In this document: in pieces, positions 35,505-50,100 of the stretch
Position numbering within the stretch: the first letter of the stretch is position 1
Layout of the letters: each line of letters begins with the position of its first letter
DNA from: Nymphaea colorata
Taxonomy: Eukaryota > Streptophyta > Magnoliopsida > Nymphaeales > Nymphaeaceae
Length of the DNA stretch: 64,000 nt
Reading direction: 5' to 3'
Assembly: GCF_008831285.2 (NCBI RefSeq)
Contig: NC_045149.1
Span: 4,021,500 to 4,085,499, forward strand
Position numbers and translations under genes: made by a program
Notes under the pieces: model-generated
The model's input: the letters and a program-made list of their open reading frames with translations, nothing else
Told to the model about the DNA's origin: nothing
Database searches by the model: none

Positions 35505-38500
35505 ATTTATTCATATGTTTAGATTCTCATTCATGAACCATTGAACCGATGATTAAATGTTCATTACACTTTGAATTTCTACTTGTTAACGGCTGCATGT
35601 ATTTTGCCCCAATAGCCGTCCTTATGAGCGTTCTGGTTAACTAATTCAATAACAGGACAAGAACAATGAATGACCAACGCGGATTGTTAGTATTCAAATC
35701 CGAAGCGCACACATGATTTGATTTGGCACAAGTACATGCATGCTTGCGTGAAAACTTAAGGCCTATTTGAGAATTTCGTATTTGAGATTTTGCATCGAGG
35801 TCCTGTCTGGCTGGGCATCGTGGTTTTGTAAAATTTAAATCATCATTCATTTTCTGATACAACTATTTGATTGTCTTGCTGGTTAAAATTCAAATCCATT
35901 TTGATTAACTCTTTTACATATCACCTAAAGCCAACCTAGGTTAGTGTCGAGTGTCAATCTGTGTGTCTCTAGATGGAGAGAACTCTTGGCTTGGCAACAT
36001 GAGGATTGAAGTAGATGTGTAGGGAAGTTCTCCTCTCACAATGCCTCTTGGGTTCAATGCTCGCTCTTTCAGTAGGTTCGAGCTGGACCCCTGGCAACAT
36101 TAGTAATGTTTTCAATAGTTTCTCAATCCAATCCAGTTTTCAAAAGCATTTCCAATCTCTCATTTCATCAAGCAAATCCAATTCTCCAAAACCACCATTT
36201 TGGCATCCAAATAAACAGTTTTTTAGATCTAAATCCAGGAATATACAATTCAGGTCCATTTCCTTAAACCAGATTTCCCAAGTTAATAACCAAACAAACT
36301 CTCAAAATTCATAATCTGTTTCGTAAAGCCATGTTTAAAAGGAGTCATTTTCATTAAATTTTTGTCGCTCGATAAAGTGGTTTTCAACTTAAATAAAATG
36401 GGATTTTATATCTGAATATAAACTCAACTACGTTATATTTGGATCCAAACTAGATTTCAAATTTAGATCCATGTTTCTATCGAAAGCATTGTATTAAATT
36501 CAAAGTCCAAAACTGATTTGGATTTTCAAATCCAAATGATTTTGATCCAGATATAAATCCAATAAATGCTCACACATGTCCAGAATCATTTTCAGCAAAA
36601 ATTAGATTTCATATTTGAATCTAAAATGATCAAATCCAAAATAATATGATTCCAAATGAATTTGTAAAAACCAACAAGGTTATGTATGCGCATCGCACTC
36701 ATCACTAAAAAATGTCATCGAGTCTGCATCAAGCAACATACATATTTTTCATTGCTCATATATTTTCTATTATTTTCAAATTAGAATCTGTTCATATAAT
36801 TCAATTCTCAGGAGAATTTAGTGCACACATTCTTGTTATGGTTTGTCTCTCTCTCTCTCTTTCTCTTGTGCTATTTCCATGTCATAATTTCTTGCCTTTT
36901 GCCATGGCATCATGCATATAGCTTGTATTTTCTTTTATGTTTTCATTAGTTGTGCATTGTGCATTTATTTTAACATGCACTGGATTATTTGGCACCCACA
37001 TGCACACCTTGTTTGAAACCAAACGGTCAGCCTAGTTGCATACCCTGAGACATTAACTCAAGTATGTGAAAGCCTGAATCCAGTTTGGTCTTCACACAAG
37101 AACCGTTTCATATGATAGATTTCTAAAATGTTTTTAAAATTAACCTTTTCAAATGATTTTAAAAACCCTAGGTCATGTAGATGTGGAGTCTAAACCTAGT
37201 CCAGCTCACTAGTATGTAGCCCAGACCAGTCATGGAGCCCATTACTCATAAACCAAGCACTATAATTTAGTCCCAGCCCATCCTTTTATATCCAACCAAA
37301 TAAGTTGAATGAAGATCATATCAAGAATCATGTGGTTTAAATAAGGCCAAACTCATATGCTCCAATCAAGCATATCCCTAGGGAGGTTCAAATCAGTTTA
37401 GGCAAGGTTGAACCCTCTTCTTGGCCCGACTTAGCCTTAGTCACCAAAATCCAGATATAATCACGAATTCATATATAAACTTCAAAAATTGAATCCCGGA
37501 TTTATATCTCATATTAGCTTCGTGTGTTTTAGATCTCAAGTATTAGATTTCAGGTCTTGGACTCTAAATATGAGGTCGTGGATTTTGAATCATAAACCTC
37601 AAATTAACAATTCCAGATTCTATATCTCAGATTTTGGATCTTAAAGTTTACATTTTGGATCTTGGACTTCAAATTTTAGATTTTGGATCAGATTTCACAT
37701 AATGTGTCGTAAATCATAAATCTCAAATTATGGATTCCATATCATGGACATTGGATTTTGAACTTCAAACCTTAGATTTGGATATTGGATCTTGGGCCTT
37801 GAATTTTGGATTTCAGATTTTGAATATCAAATTTAGATATCAAACATTAGATTACGTACTTTGTATCTTAGATTTTTGTTCCCAAATCATAGATCCTATA
37901 TATTGAACTTTGATCTCAAACCTTGGATTTTGGATTGTGAATTTCCATAACATGAAGACATTTGTATATTTATAACATCTTTTCTTTCAATTTAGAACAA
38001 AATCTCTTGGATCATGATTACAAGCCTTGGATTCAGATCCAGCTTTCTCCTAATAGATCCACATTTTTATACTCCAATCTTAGTAGATACCAGACTCTAT
38101 ATTTACATGACCTAGTTTTACTTGCATCATTTTAGATCTAGGATCTCGATTTGCATTTATCTATGATGATTTTGATCTGAACAAAAATTGTATTAAGTTT
38201 TCTTTGTTCCTCAGTCTACTTCTTAGATCTATTTATATTTCAAAACATGCATGACTTTTAAAATGAGGGCATGTTTGCATTTTTCAGGTTATGGACAACA
38301 TTTAGATTTAAAATAGAACATTTAGTTTAGTCCTTGGTTTGATTATCCCTAATAAAGGCACAAGAAATAGTCAACCTCCTTCCGATAGGTTGGGTCCCAT
38401 CTCTCAGAATCCTGGACAATGAATAGAGGCGAGTATAGGTAACAAGTTTTATCTATTATGGACTGCTAAGATTGAAAAGTTTTACATGTAAACACTCTAA

Positions 38501-38980
38501 CAATCCAACAAATTTGCCCCTCCCATAGATGCATAAGGTTTCATTGGTATTGGGGTGGAGCATATCTTCTAATCCAAGCAAGAAAGTTAGGTTGAGCCGA
38601 ACTTAGGTATATTCATGTTGACATATGCATGCATATCTTAATACATACTTTTTGGAAGGTAGAATGATTGTTGTATTTACTAATCCAAACTTTTTGGCTA
38701 AATATTGATTCATCCAAAGTTTTTGTAACTGATTACTTGATAGAGAACATTTAGCGTATTAGATATGTTTAATGCCAATATACATTCCTTTTGAGGAAAC
38801 GTAACACCACAACTGTGATTGGAGTAAACTCTGATAGCAAAAATGTCAAAATTTTGGCAAGATGAGTTTAAATGTGATGAATTTTTCTTCTTCCCATGCT
38901 CCTAAAACTCCATCTAGGGCCCCAAGAATCATAACATAAAACATTTTGTGAATATCAAGAAATTTTATATGTACATATAA
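35505..38980. other. Intergenic DNA rich in degenerate GATCC/GATTT phrases
   Basis: No gene is recognised. From 36,400 to 38,300 short motifs such as TTTGGATC, AGATTTCA and AAATCCAA recur in loose, imperfect tandem (clearest at 37,440-37,960, where TTTTGGATCTTGGA-like wording repeats). Interior DNA of the LTR element at 26,080-27,700 uses similar words. A CT-run lies at 36,846-36,864. Confidence 0.55.
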
Positions 38981-39148
<168 letters not shown>

Positions 39149-39959
39149 CAAGCTTTGGTGCTACTTAATTATAATTTAACAAATAATATCAAAGTATTCT
39201 AACCCTTCATATTTTGATGCATTTTGAGCTGGCCATTTTTGTTATCTTTAATTCTGATTTTTACAAATTTACATGACTTGATCAGAACTGATGGATTACA
39301 TTTTATGAAAGAATTTCGATAGAAACAAACTTTTGGGTCCTATTAATTTAACCATGAAAAGATTTAAATATGCTTCAGGTATCAATGAGTTGGTCGTAAT
39401 TTTTATTAGCATGAACCCAAAAGTTTGGGTTGGAAATTTTTCAATGTAATGATAAATTTGTGCATTTTAAGAATATATCACAAGTGTTATAGAAAGAAAC
39501 ATAGACCTCACCTATTTTTGTTATAGAAATCTCGGTTGGCAACTATTTTTCAAACTATGCTTATACATTTTTATTAGTTAATACTTAAAACTGAGGGGGC
39601 ATTTGGATGATAGCATAAAACCAGGTGGTTTTGATCCCAAAACATCATTTATTTAGGTGTATTTGGATCACATCAAAATTGGGTTTGCTAGGGCCCAGTT
39701 TTGATAAGACTTGGTCTTCATAAAGGGCCTGAAACACTTACAGTGCAAAGCTACTAGGAGAGAATGGGGTCAAAAAATAGGATTTACAGAGATACAAAAA
39801 GAATGGGGACAAAAAATGCAAAAAAGCAAAAGAGTACATCAGCAGTAACACCAACCATGAATCAAAAACTTCCTGAAAAAGTTGAAATGTTAGTCCACAC
39901 TACTGAGTCAATCAGTTGTTGTGAAGCATGCGAAAAACGTCAGTAGTTGGGTTGTCTTT
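39149..39959. other. Intergenic DNA
   Basis: AT-rich. GGGCATTTGGATGATAGC at about 39,598 and GTATTTGGATCACATC near 39,659 resemble ends of small DNA transposons, but no matching inverted copy was found. No gene is recognised. Confidence 0.5.
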
Positions 39960-41115
39960 CAGCACCTGCACCGTAGAGAGATTTCTATTTAGATGGCAGC
40001 ATCTCATTCCTTCAGCATAGATCTGCCTTACAGCCTTCTTCATCACATATGGCCGTTGCTTAGGTCCCAACTCCCAAGACCATGTGTATCTCCTTCTGAA
40101 GATGTCTGATCATGTATAAGATATTCCAAGGTATGTCAGTAGAGATGATTTTATTGCAAAACAGCCTTGCAACAACCCCTGCATTCACCATGGCATTTTG
40201 TCTAGATTTAACGATGTAGGCCACATAATCTAAATACGTATTTCATGATTATAGTTTGCAACTCATCGAGCATTTAAGGTTGCATCTTTAAAACCTGTCC
40301 ACAAGCTTTGAACCATTTATATCTCCACAATGACCAAGTGGCAAGTGGGTACACCATTCTGCATGTCTAAAGCATCCACTTGGATGAAAATCTAATCTTC
40401 CACCATCATTTGAACTTCCCCTCAAGCAAATCCAGTGTAACAATTCTCACATCAAATTTCCTGCTAATGAAGTTCCAAACTTTCTTAGCCATACAACATG
40501 ATAAAAAGAGGTGAACATCGGATTCACTTTGCGTCTTACATAAAATGCGTCTATTGGCCATTCAAAAACCATATTGTTGCAGCCCATTAAATGTCAGCAG
40601 CTTATTTCCAGTAGCTAGATATGGTAGCTCTTGGAATAGGCTTGCTCTTCGAAATCCAGCCCCTCCTGGATTATTTCTTTCAGTTTACGATAGCTAGCCA
40701 CATGATTTAAGAATCTGAACATCAGATTCACCCCACTTCAATATGACTTCTTGTGCATGTACATTAGAAACCTGCAACACATGTTTGAGCCACCTTGATT
40801 CAAAGGTAGACAACTGATCATTCAACAATGAAATACTGCACCTTATAACTCAGCACTTGCTTGACTTTCTCAAAATCTTGTCCTCCCAAGAGATGAAATA
40901 ACAAATTCGAGCCCAAATTTCATACCAAAACACTATGTTGTCTCCTTGGCCTAGATCCCAAACAACTTCTTGGCTTATATCATGCCATCCCCACTATATT
41001 CCTTTCCATGTCCATGAAGTGTTAGCCTCAGCTTTACAAGTCCACAAGCTACTCGAAGAGAGATTTAAATCTCATGTTTTGGGCCCACATTGTATTAGCC
41101 AAATGAATTCTAAAT
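39960..41115 (-). pseudogene. LINE ORF2 3' fragment (zf-RVT region)
   Basis: Minus-strand frames contain the region downstream of the reverse transcriptase in plant L1 elements. SWTWKGI, EVVWDLGQGDNIVFWYEIW lies at about 41,010-40,900. The zinc-binding RVT region follows near 40,620-40,480, with GNKLLTFNGLQQYGF and SESDVHLFLSCCMAKKVWNF, in which the His and Cys ligands are visible. Frames change several times. It lacks EN and the RT core. The lower-coordinate part decays into unreadable sequence at about 39,960. Confidence 0.7.
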
Positions 41116-41992
41116 AATAGAAAAAAATTATCTGTCCATGTAGAGAGTCTTCCAACTAACAAGATGTAACCTGCGTTAGTTCTTTTGACCTCTCCATAAG
41201 AAGTTATTGCAATCCTTCTCTATACATTGGATAGTACGTGTTGGAATCTTAATAGCCAACAATATGAGAAACAATCTATTTAATTAATCATAATGTACCT
41301 ACATATGACAACATCCACACTTTCCTTCTCGCCAATTTGTCACCAGCCTTTTTAATAAAAGAGCTTCACAATGTGCTACACGCAAATTGCCACAAAAAAG
41401 ATGGTTAAGAATGAGGTAAAATAATGTTATAATCAAAAAAATAAAGCAAAATGAATAAAGAAAATAGAAAGGAAAAAGAAGTTACCTAAGAATGCCTACT
41501 TTAAAGGCCTGAAGGGGGGAGAGAGAACCTCATAGACAAGAGGGTAGAAGAGAAAGAGAGTGGAGAGAGGATGGAAGTGAAGAAGAGCTTGAAATGGCTT
41601 GATGCCAAGTCAGGGAAGTGGGGGTATCTATAAACAATTTTATTTTTGAAAAGACGTACTATTTTGTTAAATCGAATTTATTTTAAATAATTTGAAGTGA
41701 AATCTAGGGGTACTTTGGGAATCAACTGTATTTTGCGAATTAAGGGTTATTCAGGCATTTTGAAGCAGAAATGAAGGTAGTTTAGAAAAAGTGTATAGTG
41801 TACTGGATTTTGTACCCTTGGAGGTCTGAAATGGAGTTTTGGATCTAGATTATGAGTTGTAGATCTGACTCTAGATTCTGGATCCAGACATGACTGTTTG
41901 GAATCTAGAACGGGCCTAGAAGTGTTGTTTAGGATTGGACTGGATCCAAAAGTCAGATTTTAACTCAAATTGGAAGTGAAGTTTGGATCCTT
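41116..41992. other. Intergenic DNA leading into the minisatellite
   Basis: No gene is recognised. From 41,790 GATCTAGA and GGATCC phrases appear and grade into the regular array that begins at about 41,993. A purine-rich patch (GAGAGAGAACC... GGAGAGAGGATGG) lies at 41,515-41,575. Confidence 0.5.
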
Positions 41993-42489
41993 ATTTGGAT
42001 CCAAATCGATCTGAAAGTGGTAGCTTGGATCAGAATAAGCCTCAAAGCAATAGTTTGGATTGAAATGGATTACAAATTATACTTTGGATCCAAACAGGTC
42101 TAAAGTAAATGTTTTGGATCCAAATAGATCCATAGGTGATAAAATGGATCCAAAAATGATGGTTTGAATCTGAATGGATCCGAAAGCAATATTTTGTATC
42201 TGAATGGATCTGAAAGCCCTAATTTAGATCCAATAGATCCAAAAATGATAGTTTGGATCCAAATGGATCCTAAAGAGATAGCTTGGATCCGAATAAATCC
42301 GAAAGTAATATTTTGGATATGAATGAATCTGAAAAGGATATTTTGAACCTGAATTGATATGAGGGTGACAGTTTTGATCCAAATGAACCTGAAAGTGATA
42401 CTTTTTATCCAAAAGAATCAGAATGAGATATTCTCAACCCCAATAGATTCGAAAGGAATATCTTGGATCCAAATGGAACTAAATGAAAC
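41993..42489. repeat. 30-bp minisatellite, about 17 units, codon-phased
   Basis: The units fit AGTTTGGATCCAAATGGATC followed by CGAAAGTGAT, with substitutions. From 42,250 to 42,489 eight successive units are each exactly 30 bp. Further units to the left are 29-30 bp, apart from one 20-bp unit at 42,141-42,160. As 30 is a multiple of three, the minus strand keeps one open frame across 42,224-42,412, giving a decapeptide repeat of the type YxFxIHxDPx. No promoter, start context or flanking exon supports translation. Confidence 0.9.
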
Positions 42490-42992
42490 GTTTTGACTCT
42501 GAATTTGTTAATTTTTAGGTCCGAAATGGGTCCAAAAGTGAGATCTCGGACCTGAAATTAACATTTGGATCCGAAATGGATATACGGTTAGGATTAAGGC
42601 ACAAATCTGATCTGAGATGTCTTTGGCATTAGAATTGATGCCAAAATTTGGACTGGATTGATATTTTGAATTAGAAGCATGAATTCAATTTAAGATCCAG
42701 GTTAATGGTAAAATGGTAACATAAGGTTTGGGTTGTAGGCAAAATAGAGATTGTGTCCACATGAAATTTGTCGTGTTCACAGGAGAACAAGGGGAAGTGG
42801 ACAGAATAGGAGGGTTGAATGGTAGGGGAGAGAAAAAGGGGGAGAGAGCCGGAGGGATGAGAGAAAGGGGGGTGAAGGGGAGAGTGTGTCGAAGAAAGGC
42901 GACTCAATCAAGCGACTTTTTGTCTTCTACGGTTTCCAATGCTGTTTAACGATAGAAAATTAGAAAAAAAAAAAAAACAGACATCTAGCCAG

Positions 42993-43059
<67 letters not shown>

Positions 43060-44811
43060 AATTGGTAAACAACAGACATTTAGATGAGGGATAAAAACCA
43101 GACTATTTAATTTATTGCTAAAAAATTATTTTAAACAAAATATAAACATCCTAATCTATTTATAAAAACTACTTTGATATAAAACGTGCTTTGAATCAAG
43201 TTGGTTTTATAAGAAAATGTAGATTATCAAAATGTTGATGCTATGACAGCTATTCATTTTTTATTATTATAAAAACACTATTAAAGCCCAAAAAACCTAA
43301 AAAATAATCAACTAATATATATTTTGCATCAACCTATCCTTAAGATCGTATTGGTAAGATTATATTTCACAAAAAAAAAATTAAATATCATATGTAAATG
43401 GTCCCGTTTTTGTCTCCGACCTATTACGGTTTCTACCAATTAATATTACGCAGAGACACGCTATCTGCCCTTCCTTGATCTTGGATTTTGGCTTTTTATT
43501 TCCGCTTCCCTTTTTTTTTTTTGCAACGTCTGGTGGTAGGTTGTCAACTACTATGGCTATTACATTTGGTTTTCTAGGCTATAGCATTCTCAATTGGTAA
43601 AAATCATGAAGAATCAGTCTGGTCCCTAGCATTTCCACAGTGCCCATAGCTTACATTCACAACCAGTAACATAGACAATTGAATCGTACATAATTCCTAG
43701 TTTGAATTGGAATCACATTTCCAATTCATCTTAGTTCGTGTCCACTAACTTTTGTGTTATTTAGTTGGTTGGAAATTATCCGCCTGGGGACTTGGTTGCC
43801 AATATCGTTTGCCAATTTCATCAGTAATCCACCACTTGATTTCAAGTTCTTATGGATGTCAGAGATAGGGTTTGATATAACTAGTTTCGGACAGGAGAGA
43901 AACACGGCAGCCAAAGTACACACAATCGTCTCCACTATCAAGTAAGGACAACAAAAGTAGTCAAAAGAATGCTAACATGCCTTCTCCTCCACTCAAAGTG
44001 TATCGTATAATATGATGGGTCAACAAACTGGGTGGCAGATGAGACAACAATCACTCGCAGCTCCATGGTGGACTACGAAGTGCTGAATAATGGTGGATTT
44101 TTCATTGTATGAGAGAGACAGAGAGAGGTTCCGCGCATGAGATTACACTAAGGACCAAAAAATAGTGTATTTTTGGTTAATTTGCAGTTAAAAAACAAAC
44201 TAATAGCTTTTGAGGATAAGTTTATATATATATATATATATATAGATATATATATATATATACATACAAGTAGCTATCAGACCCATATGCAATACTTGAT
44301 GGGGATCATTTAGGCGGCCGATTCAAAGAAATTAAACGGTGGAGATTCAATCACAAATATAAAAGGCAAGTAGTTTTCTTTAATAAGATTCGGAAACTAC
44401 CCTTCAAAGGATGAGAGTGAAAAAGGAAAAGAGAAACAAATGAATCTTCTTAAATGAAATCTCTCGACTTTTTTGAGCGGTATTTTAGACTATCAAAAAA
44501 CAGTTTGCTTCTATATTTATAACTTAATATTTGCCATCTCATCTCCTTGAAACCAATGACATACATTATGCCCATCAAAGCATGTAATATAAGAGTTTAG
44601 TATTTACATGTTTTCCAATATATATAATTTAAATGTGTCAAATGTTGATAGAAGCTAAAAAAAAAAAAAAAAATCTCATAAAAAAGGACATCATAAAAGC
44701 ATTAACGACAATTTATGGTGAGAAACTGCTTATTGTATTTTTAACAACCGTTTGGATGCTTTCACCAAATGGATTTTTGAGAGAGAGATACAAATCATCC
44801 CCTACAAGGTT

Positions 44812-44844
<33 letters not shown>

Positions 44845-46130
44845 GGAATAGCTTGGTATGACCATCCAAAAGGTTCTGCAACATTTCAGCCAATATTTTT
44901 CACATCTGGCATATTTTTCACATCCGACACCATAGATCATCCAATAACATCCAAGCGTCTTAGGTTGAAATAAGTTTGGCATTATCTTATCTATGGCGCC
45001 TTTGACAGCAAGGCGTCGTGCACCACGCGTAGGCACTTGCTATCGTCATCTAAATGTTTAGTTATTTGAATCCAAGCACCGCGAATTAAGGACAAAAAAT
45101 GCAGCGTTTGATTGCTACACGAATGCACATAAGTGGCCGACCGGACAGATCGACTATCAGAGACACGGTAGCTCAGCAATACCAAAAAGAATTGACATCC
45201 ATTTCATCATATATATGATCATAGTCTCTGAAAAAGTCTTGTTCATCATCCCTATTGTATGCTTCTCGAATATATGCAACTTTGGAAGATACTTTCCAAT
45301 GGGGAAAAAAAAAAAGGCAACTTAAATGGGTCTCCAACGGTTCGTACAATAGGAACGAATTGGGTCCAATCTACCGGAAGTTACTCGAATAATCAATCAA
45401 GCATATTTGCCTCGTTTAGCTCCAGAAAATAAAACAAGCAAAACGGTAAAGAAGAAAATTAGAAATAAAACTTCAACGAATGAGCGAAAATTTAACTTAA
45501 CACAACCCAGGCAAGCTGAGAGGCACTCGTCTTATAACGAATTCATTAGATTTCTTTACGTAATTGTGCAGTATATACGTATGAGGTGGTATTTCTTTAG
45601 ATTTCTTTTATACCTGTTTCAGTTGTCGCGATCGGTTGTCTCGCTTACCTTGTGCATAATGCCTTTTAATTAATGCCTTCCGCATTAAATTTTGCTTCCA
45701 CATTACAATGTTGATTAATTTATTATCTTTCCATATTACTGATCGATCTCTGTCATCATGTTGAGGATCTTTCAGATTCCTCACCGTTCAAGTGTTCTCC
45801 TGAGAACAGCATCAGCGAATCGCACGTCTGCCTCACCTTTCCAACCGACAGATGTTCCCAATTATTTTTGTGCTCGAAAGCTTTGCAAGAGCCCATTGTC
45901 TAGGGGCAGCAAGATCATGCACGTTGCGAATATTCTTCTTCTTAGTGTAAGACACGCCAGAGTAGTCTAGCTGCAAGCCCTGGCTTCGGATTCTCCACTG
46001 CCGTTAAATTCCGTGGCTGTTTCTCGTTTTGTCTTTCCGAATATATATTACATGCCCAGCCATTTGCATGAATAGTTGCTGATGGATGGAGAATATTGTG
46101 ACCTCGCATCACAACATCCAGGCAGACAAT
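42490..46130. other. Intergenic DNA upstream of the transporter gene
   Basis: No gene is recognised. Microsatellites lie at 42,996-43,060 (TA then GA), 44,222-44,263 (TA) and 44,820-44,842 (GA). A-runs occur at 42,964-42,977 and 44,649-44,673. A weak pair of inverted ends (CGTTTGGATGCT near 44,751, and its rough complement near 44,960) may mark a small transposon, but it is not convincing. Confidence 0.5.
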
Positions 46131-46132
46131 AT

Positions 46133-46141
46133 CTATATATA
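46133..46141 (+). promoter_or_regulatory. TATA box of the WAT1-related gene
   Basis: CTATATATA lies about 75 bp before the chosen ATG, so transcription would start near 46,165-46,170 and give a 5' leader of about 40-45 bases. It is the only TATA-like element close to the start, and long TA tracts are absent here. Confidence 0.55.
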
Positions 46142-46210
46142 TTCCCATTTACTACTCGATTTGCTTGCTCATGTAGAGAAGTCACAGCTCAAATTGAAGA
46201 GGGGAGAGAG

Positions 46211-47112
46211 ATGGGGAGTTCAGGATGCGGGGCTGCTACCAAGAGGTTCAGGCCACACATATTGATGGTTTCGACGCAGCTAGGCTACACGTTTCTCTAC
46301 ATCATCACTCAAGACGCTTTCAGTCAAGGGCTGAATCCCCATGTCTCCGTGACCTACAGGAACGTCGCAGCATTTTTTGTAATGCTGCCGTTTGCCTATT
46401 TCCTTGAGCGGTATTTCTACTGTGCTTTCCATTCTCTTAATTTAATGTTGAAGCAGCTTAATTTGAACAGTTAAAGGGTATTTGATGATAAGAAGATTAA
46501 CATAGTCTTTTATAAATTAATATGTCTTATAGCAGATTTACACTGCATTCTGTACTGTATTAGTGTAGCTGTAACCTAATGGCCCCTTTACTTGTCTTTC
46601 TTGTTCACGTGTTTGGTGTTCTCAAATGATTCCATGTTTCTTGTGCAGGAAAACGCGACCCAATTTAACAATAGTTCTGTTTTTAGAGTTATTCGTTCTC
46701 TCTCTTATTGGGTAAATGAATCATCCACACAATCTTTCGATTAAACATGAAAAAGATCTCACGTTGTTGTACAAAAGTACGTACATGCTGTTTGAATTTT
46801 TTTTTTCATTTTCAATTTTGTTAATTTCAAATTACATCATGTGGCAGGGTGAGTTTGTCGCCGAATATGTACTTTGCGAGCCTGAGATATACTTCTCCAA
46901 CGTTCGTTGCTTCCATGGTTAACACTATAGCTTCTATGACCTTCATCATTGCAGTTGTGACTCGGTAAGTACATCATGGTCTGGACAAGCAGCCAGCGTT
47001 TCACCGTAACTCAAAAAGTGACCGTCGTAAATTTAGAATGTGGCTGGCTACCTCTTAATTAATCTTTAAAGCTGACAACATAGGCATACTATTTGACTAT
47101 CTCTCCTCTCTC

Positions 47113-47187
<75 letters not shown>

Positions 47188-50100
47188 AAAATTAATTGGG
47201 TGTCAACTTATTTTTTATGGTCATCTAATTCATTGCGATGAAAGGTTGAGAAAAAAACAAGGAAAAATCTTTTTCTTTTTATTTTTCTCTCATCTACGGT
47301 GATACCATGACCCATGGTACCAAGAGTCAAAAGAAATCACATTGTGTCTTTCACTTAATGTGCACATCCTGTCCTTTAAAAGGGAATTGAGGAAAAGATA
47401 GGTATATAGCAAAAAAGACATTTTTTTATTAAAATAAACTAAATTGATTTTATCTTTTCCATATTTCAATATTTATTTTTATTTTTAATAAAAATTCTAA
47501 ATTGCCACAAAATCAAGCTTGCACCGATGTTGTAACATTTTGAAGGTTTAGGAGACAGATGCATGTAAAATTTTATGAATCACATGGGAAAGCAACTGTG
47601 CCTCGGCGCTAGTGCATCCCTCATGTTAGTTGTTGTGACTTGAGGAAAGCCGGCTAAATTTTTGCAAGGTCATTTGCCAACAACTTAGGTAAATCTGTTG
47701 ATGTTTGAAAAATGGGTTGTCGAAATTAATTTATTAAACAACTATGGTAAACGATCGTCAAGTTGTCCATATTTGATATTGTCCTTAGTTATGGCAAGGA
47801 AAGGCATTATATATATAGGCGTTTACCATTTTAAAACTATAAAGTTAAATGTTGTGCACTTTCTTATCAGGCTTCGACTTGAAAAACTTCTTCCCTTCAT
47901 GAATAATAGTAATAATAACAACAATAATAATAATAAAGGAGAACTAGCTACCAGCCTCCTTTATTCAACCAGATTGACCTTTTAACGTGCGACTACAGTG
48001 ATAGGCAAATTAACTGCACGATTAGCCAACAATATTTGTCAGGAAACCTATGTCTATTGCTAAAAATTAAATTGGGAACTATGTGTCCATTGTTGGAATT
48101 CTGACAGAAACTTCGTTCCATGCACAGAAATTTATCTAACAAAGAGGAACATGACTTAGTTTACTTGTATGAGACTTATTTCTGGACTTTCATCATTTCC
48201 TCTGCATGCCTCATCTAACTAGCTAGTGTGGGCATATAAAGCAGCCCATAAAACTTATTGTCTCAATTTCATGGGAACATTCAGTTCAAACTGGCATGCA
48301 ACTGAATCTATTTACACTAACAGATATGATTGTAAAGTGTTCAATATATTGTCTTCGGGCCTTCAAGTTCTCTTAATTAGATGCAACCTGTCTTACTCGT
48401 ATCTGATTTCTCATACATTCCAACACCGATTTTCTTTGAATGGCAAGGGTGTAGGCCAGTCCCCCGGCCCACTTCCTTCCTCTTGCCTGGCCAAGTAGCA
48501 GAGCTAAAAAATTTTGGTTGAAGGCAGGGGCAGAGCCAATATTTTTTTTAAGGGGCGAGCCAAACAGTTTAACCTCAGATCCAAGTATGGTCAAACTGAA
48601 CCTGAATCTAAAAAATACATTGTACAATTAAAATTTTTTAATTTTTTCAATATATTTTTTTGTTAATTAGTTGGGATGGGGCCATGGCCTAGGTGACCCC
48701 CATTGATTGAGGGGCACTAATCGATCTCTTGCTTAGGAGCATGAGTAATCGTAGGGCACTGACATATGGTGTGGACACCACATGTAGTTTGACCTAGTTG
48801 AACCTAGCTCCAGCTTAATCACAATGCAAGATTTTAAGGGCTAGTGTGGGCAGTCACCCAAACCAGTCACACAGTAGCTCCTCTACTGGCCTGACCCCAT
48901 GGGTATGGGGATGTGTGGGCTAAACTGACTAGTTAAGAGGTTTGACTTTTATTAGGAGTCGAATTAAGGACCAATCTGTCCAGTTATGTCAAACCCCTCG
49001 CAATATGCACATTTGAATAATAATGATATGAAGCTATCCAATTACAATCCTACTGTTCACTGGTTGGCTGCTTGCTATACGTGTAGAATGGAGAAACTGG
49101 ACGTAACAAGCAGAAGAGGAGCAGCAAAGGTGGTTGGCACGGTAGCATCGTTGGGTGGAGCAATGATAATGTCGCTCTACAAGGGCCAAGCCATCAAGAG
49201 GCTATGGGGAGCGCTGCTTTCTATACCAGGCACCACAGTCCACGAGGACTGGGTTAAAGGCTCCATCCTCACAATAGCAAGCTGCTTCGCCTGGGCCGTG
49301 TGGTTTGTCATGCAGGTATATATTTATATATATCTCTCTATCGATCTCTAATTCATCCTTGCACAACAATATTTTAGTTTACTCTAGCTCTCCAATATGT
49401 AAAAGTCAGTTTATTGTCACGACATACAGCTTTTTAAAACTCAATATCTCACACTCAATATTTCCTCCATTGTCTTTCTCCCTCCCTCTAAACAATTGCC
49501 GACAATTAAAGGAAAAGAGATGCCTCTCTCACATATTCCAGCAAATGAAAAGGGCGACTAGTCAATTGCGCGTATAAACAGACAAAAAAGTGCAGTAAAA
49601 ATGAAGGTTGTTCCTTTAGAACATTTTAACTACATATTGGTACTATCCAATCGTGAGCGGCTGGTTGATGCAGTTATACTATTAAATACTTCATTCAATA
49701 TAAAACAGCCCGAAGCTGCGAATCATAAAAGATTTTATACCTGTTGTACATGATCCTTGGCATCACAGTTACAGTCTGCGGTACCAAACTGGGAGATAAT
49801 AATACAAAAATAATTAACCCTTAGAGGCCCCAGCATATATAAATAATCAAATGTCTGAAAACACCAATATGTGAATAAAGGAAATTTTAGGGGACCATAT
49901 GGACAGCTGACCACACCTGCCACATGTAGAAATTGCCAATCACAAAAGGTCAGGTTGGTTTAAAATTAATAGCCTAAATGACATGTTACGTTTTATTTTA
50001 ACGGGCAAAGCACATAAAGTGGTGTCGTACAAAAGGTGATTCAAGTCAACTCCAAGGCTTAGTATAGCTTGTCCGGTAGGTGTTCATTCACCTGGAGGTA

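Noticed and set aside
41993-42489. Reading the 30-bp array as a CRISPR array
   Set aside because: Units are contiguous without unique spacers, units diverge, and the context is a plant nuclear genome.
44747-44970. Possible small MITE with ends related to CGTTTGGATGCT
   Set aside because: The inverted ends match only about 10 of 12 bases and no target duplication was found.
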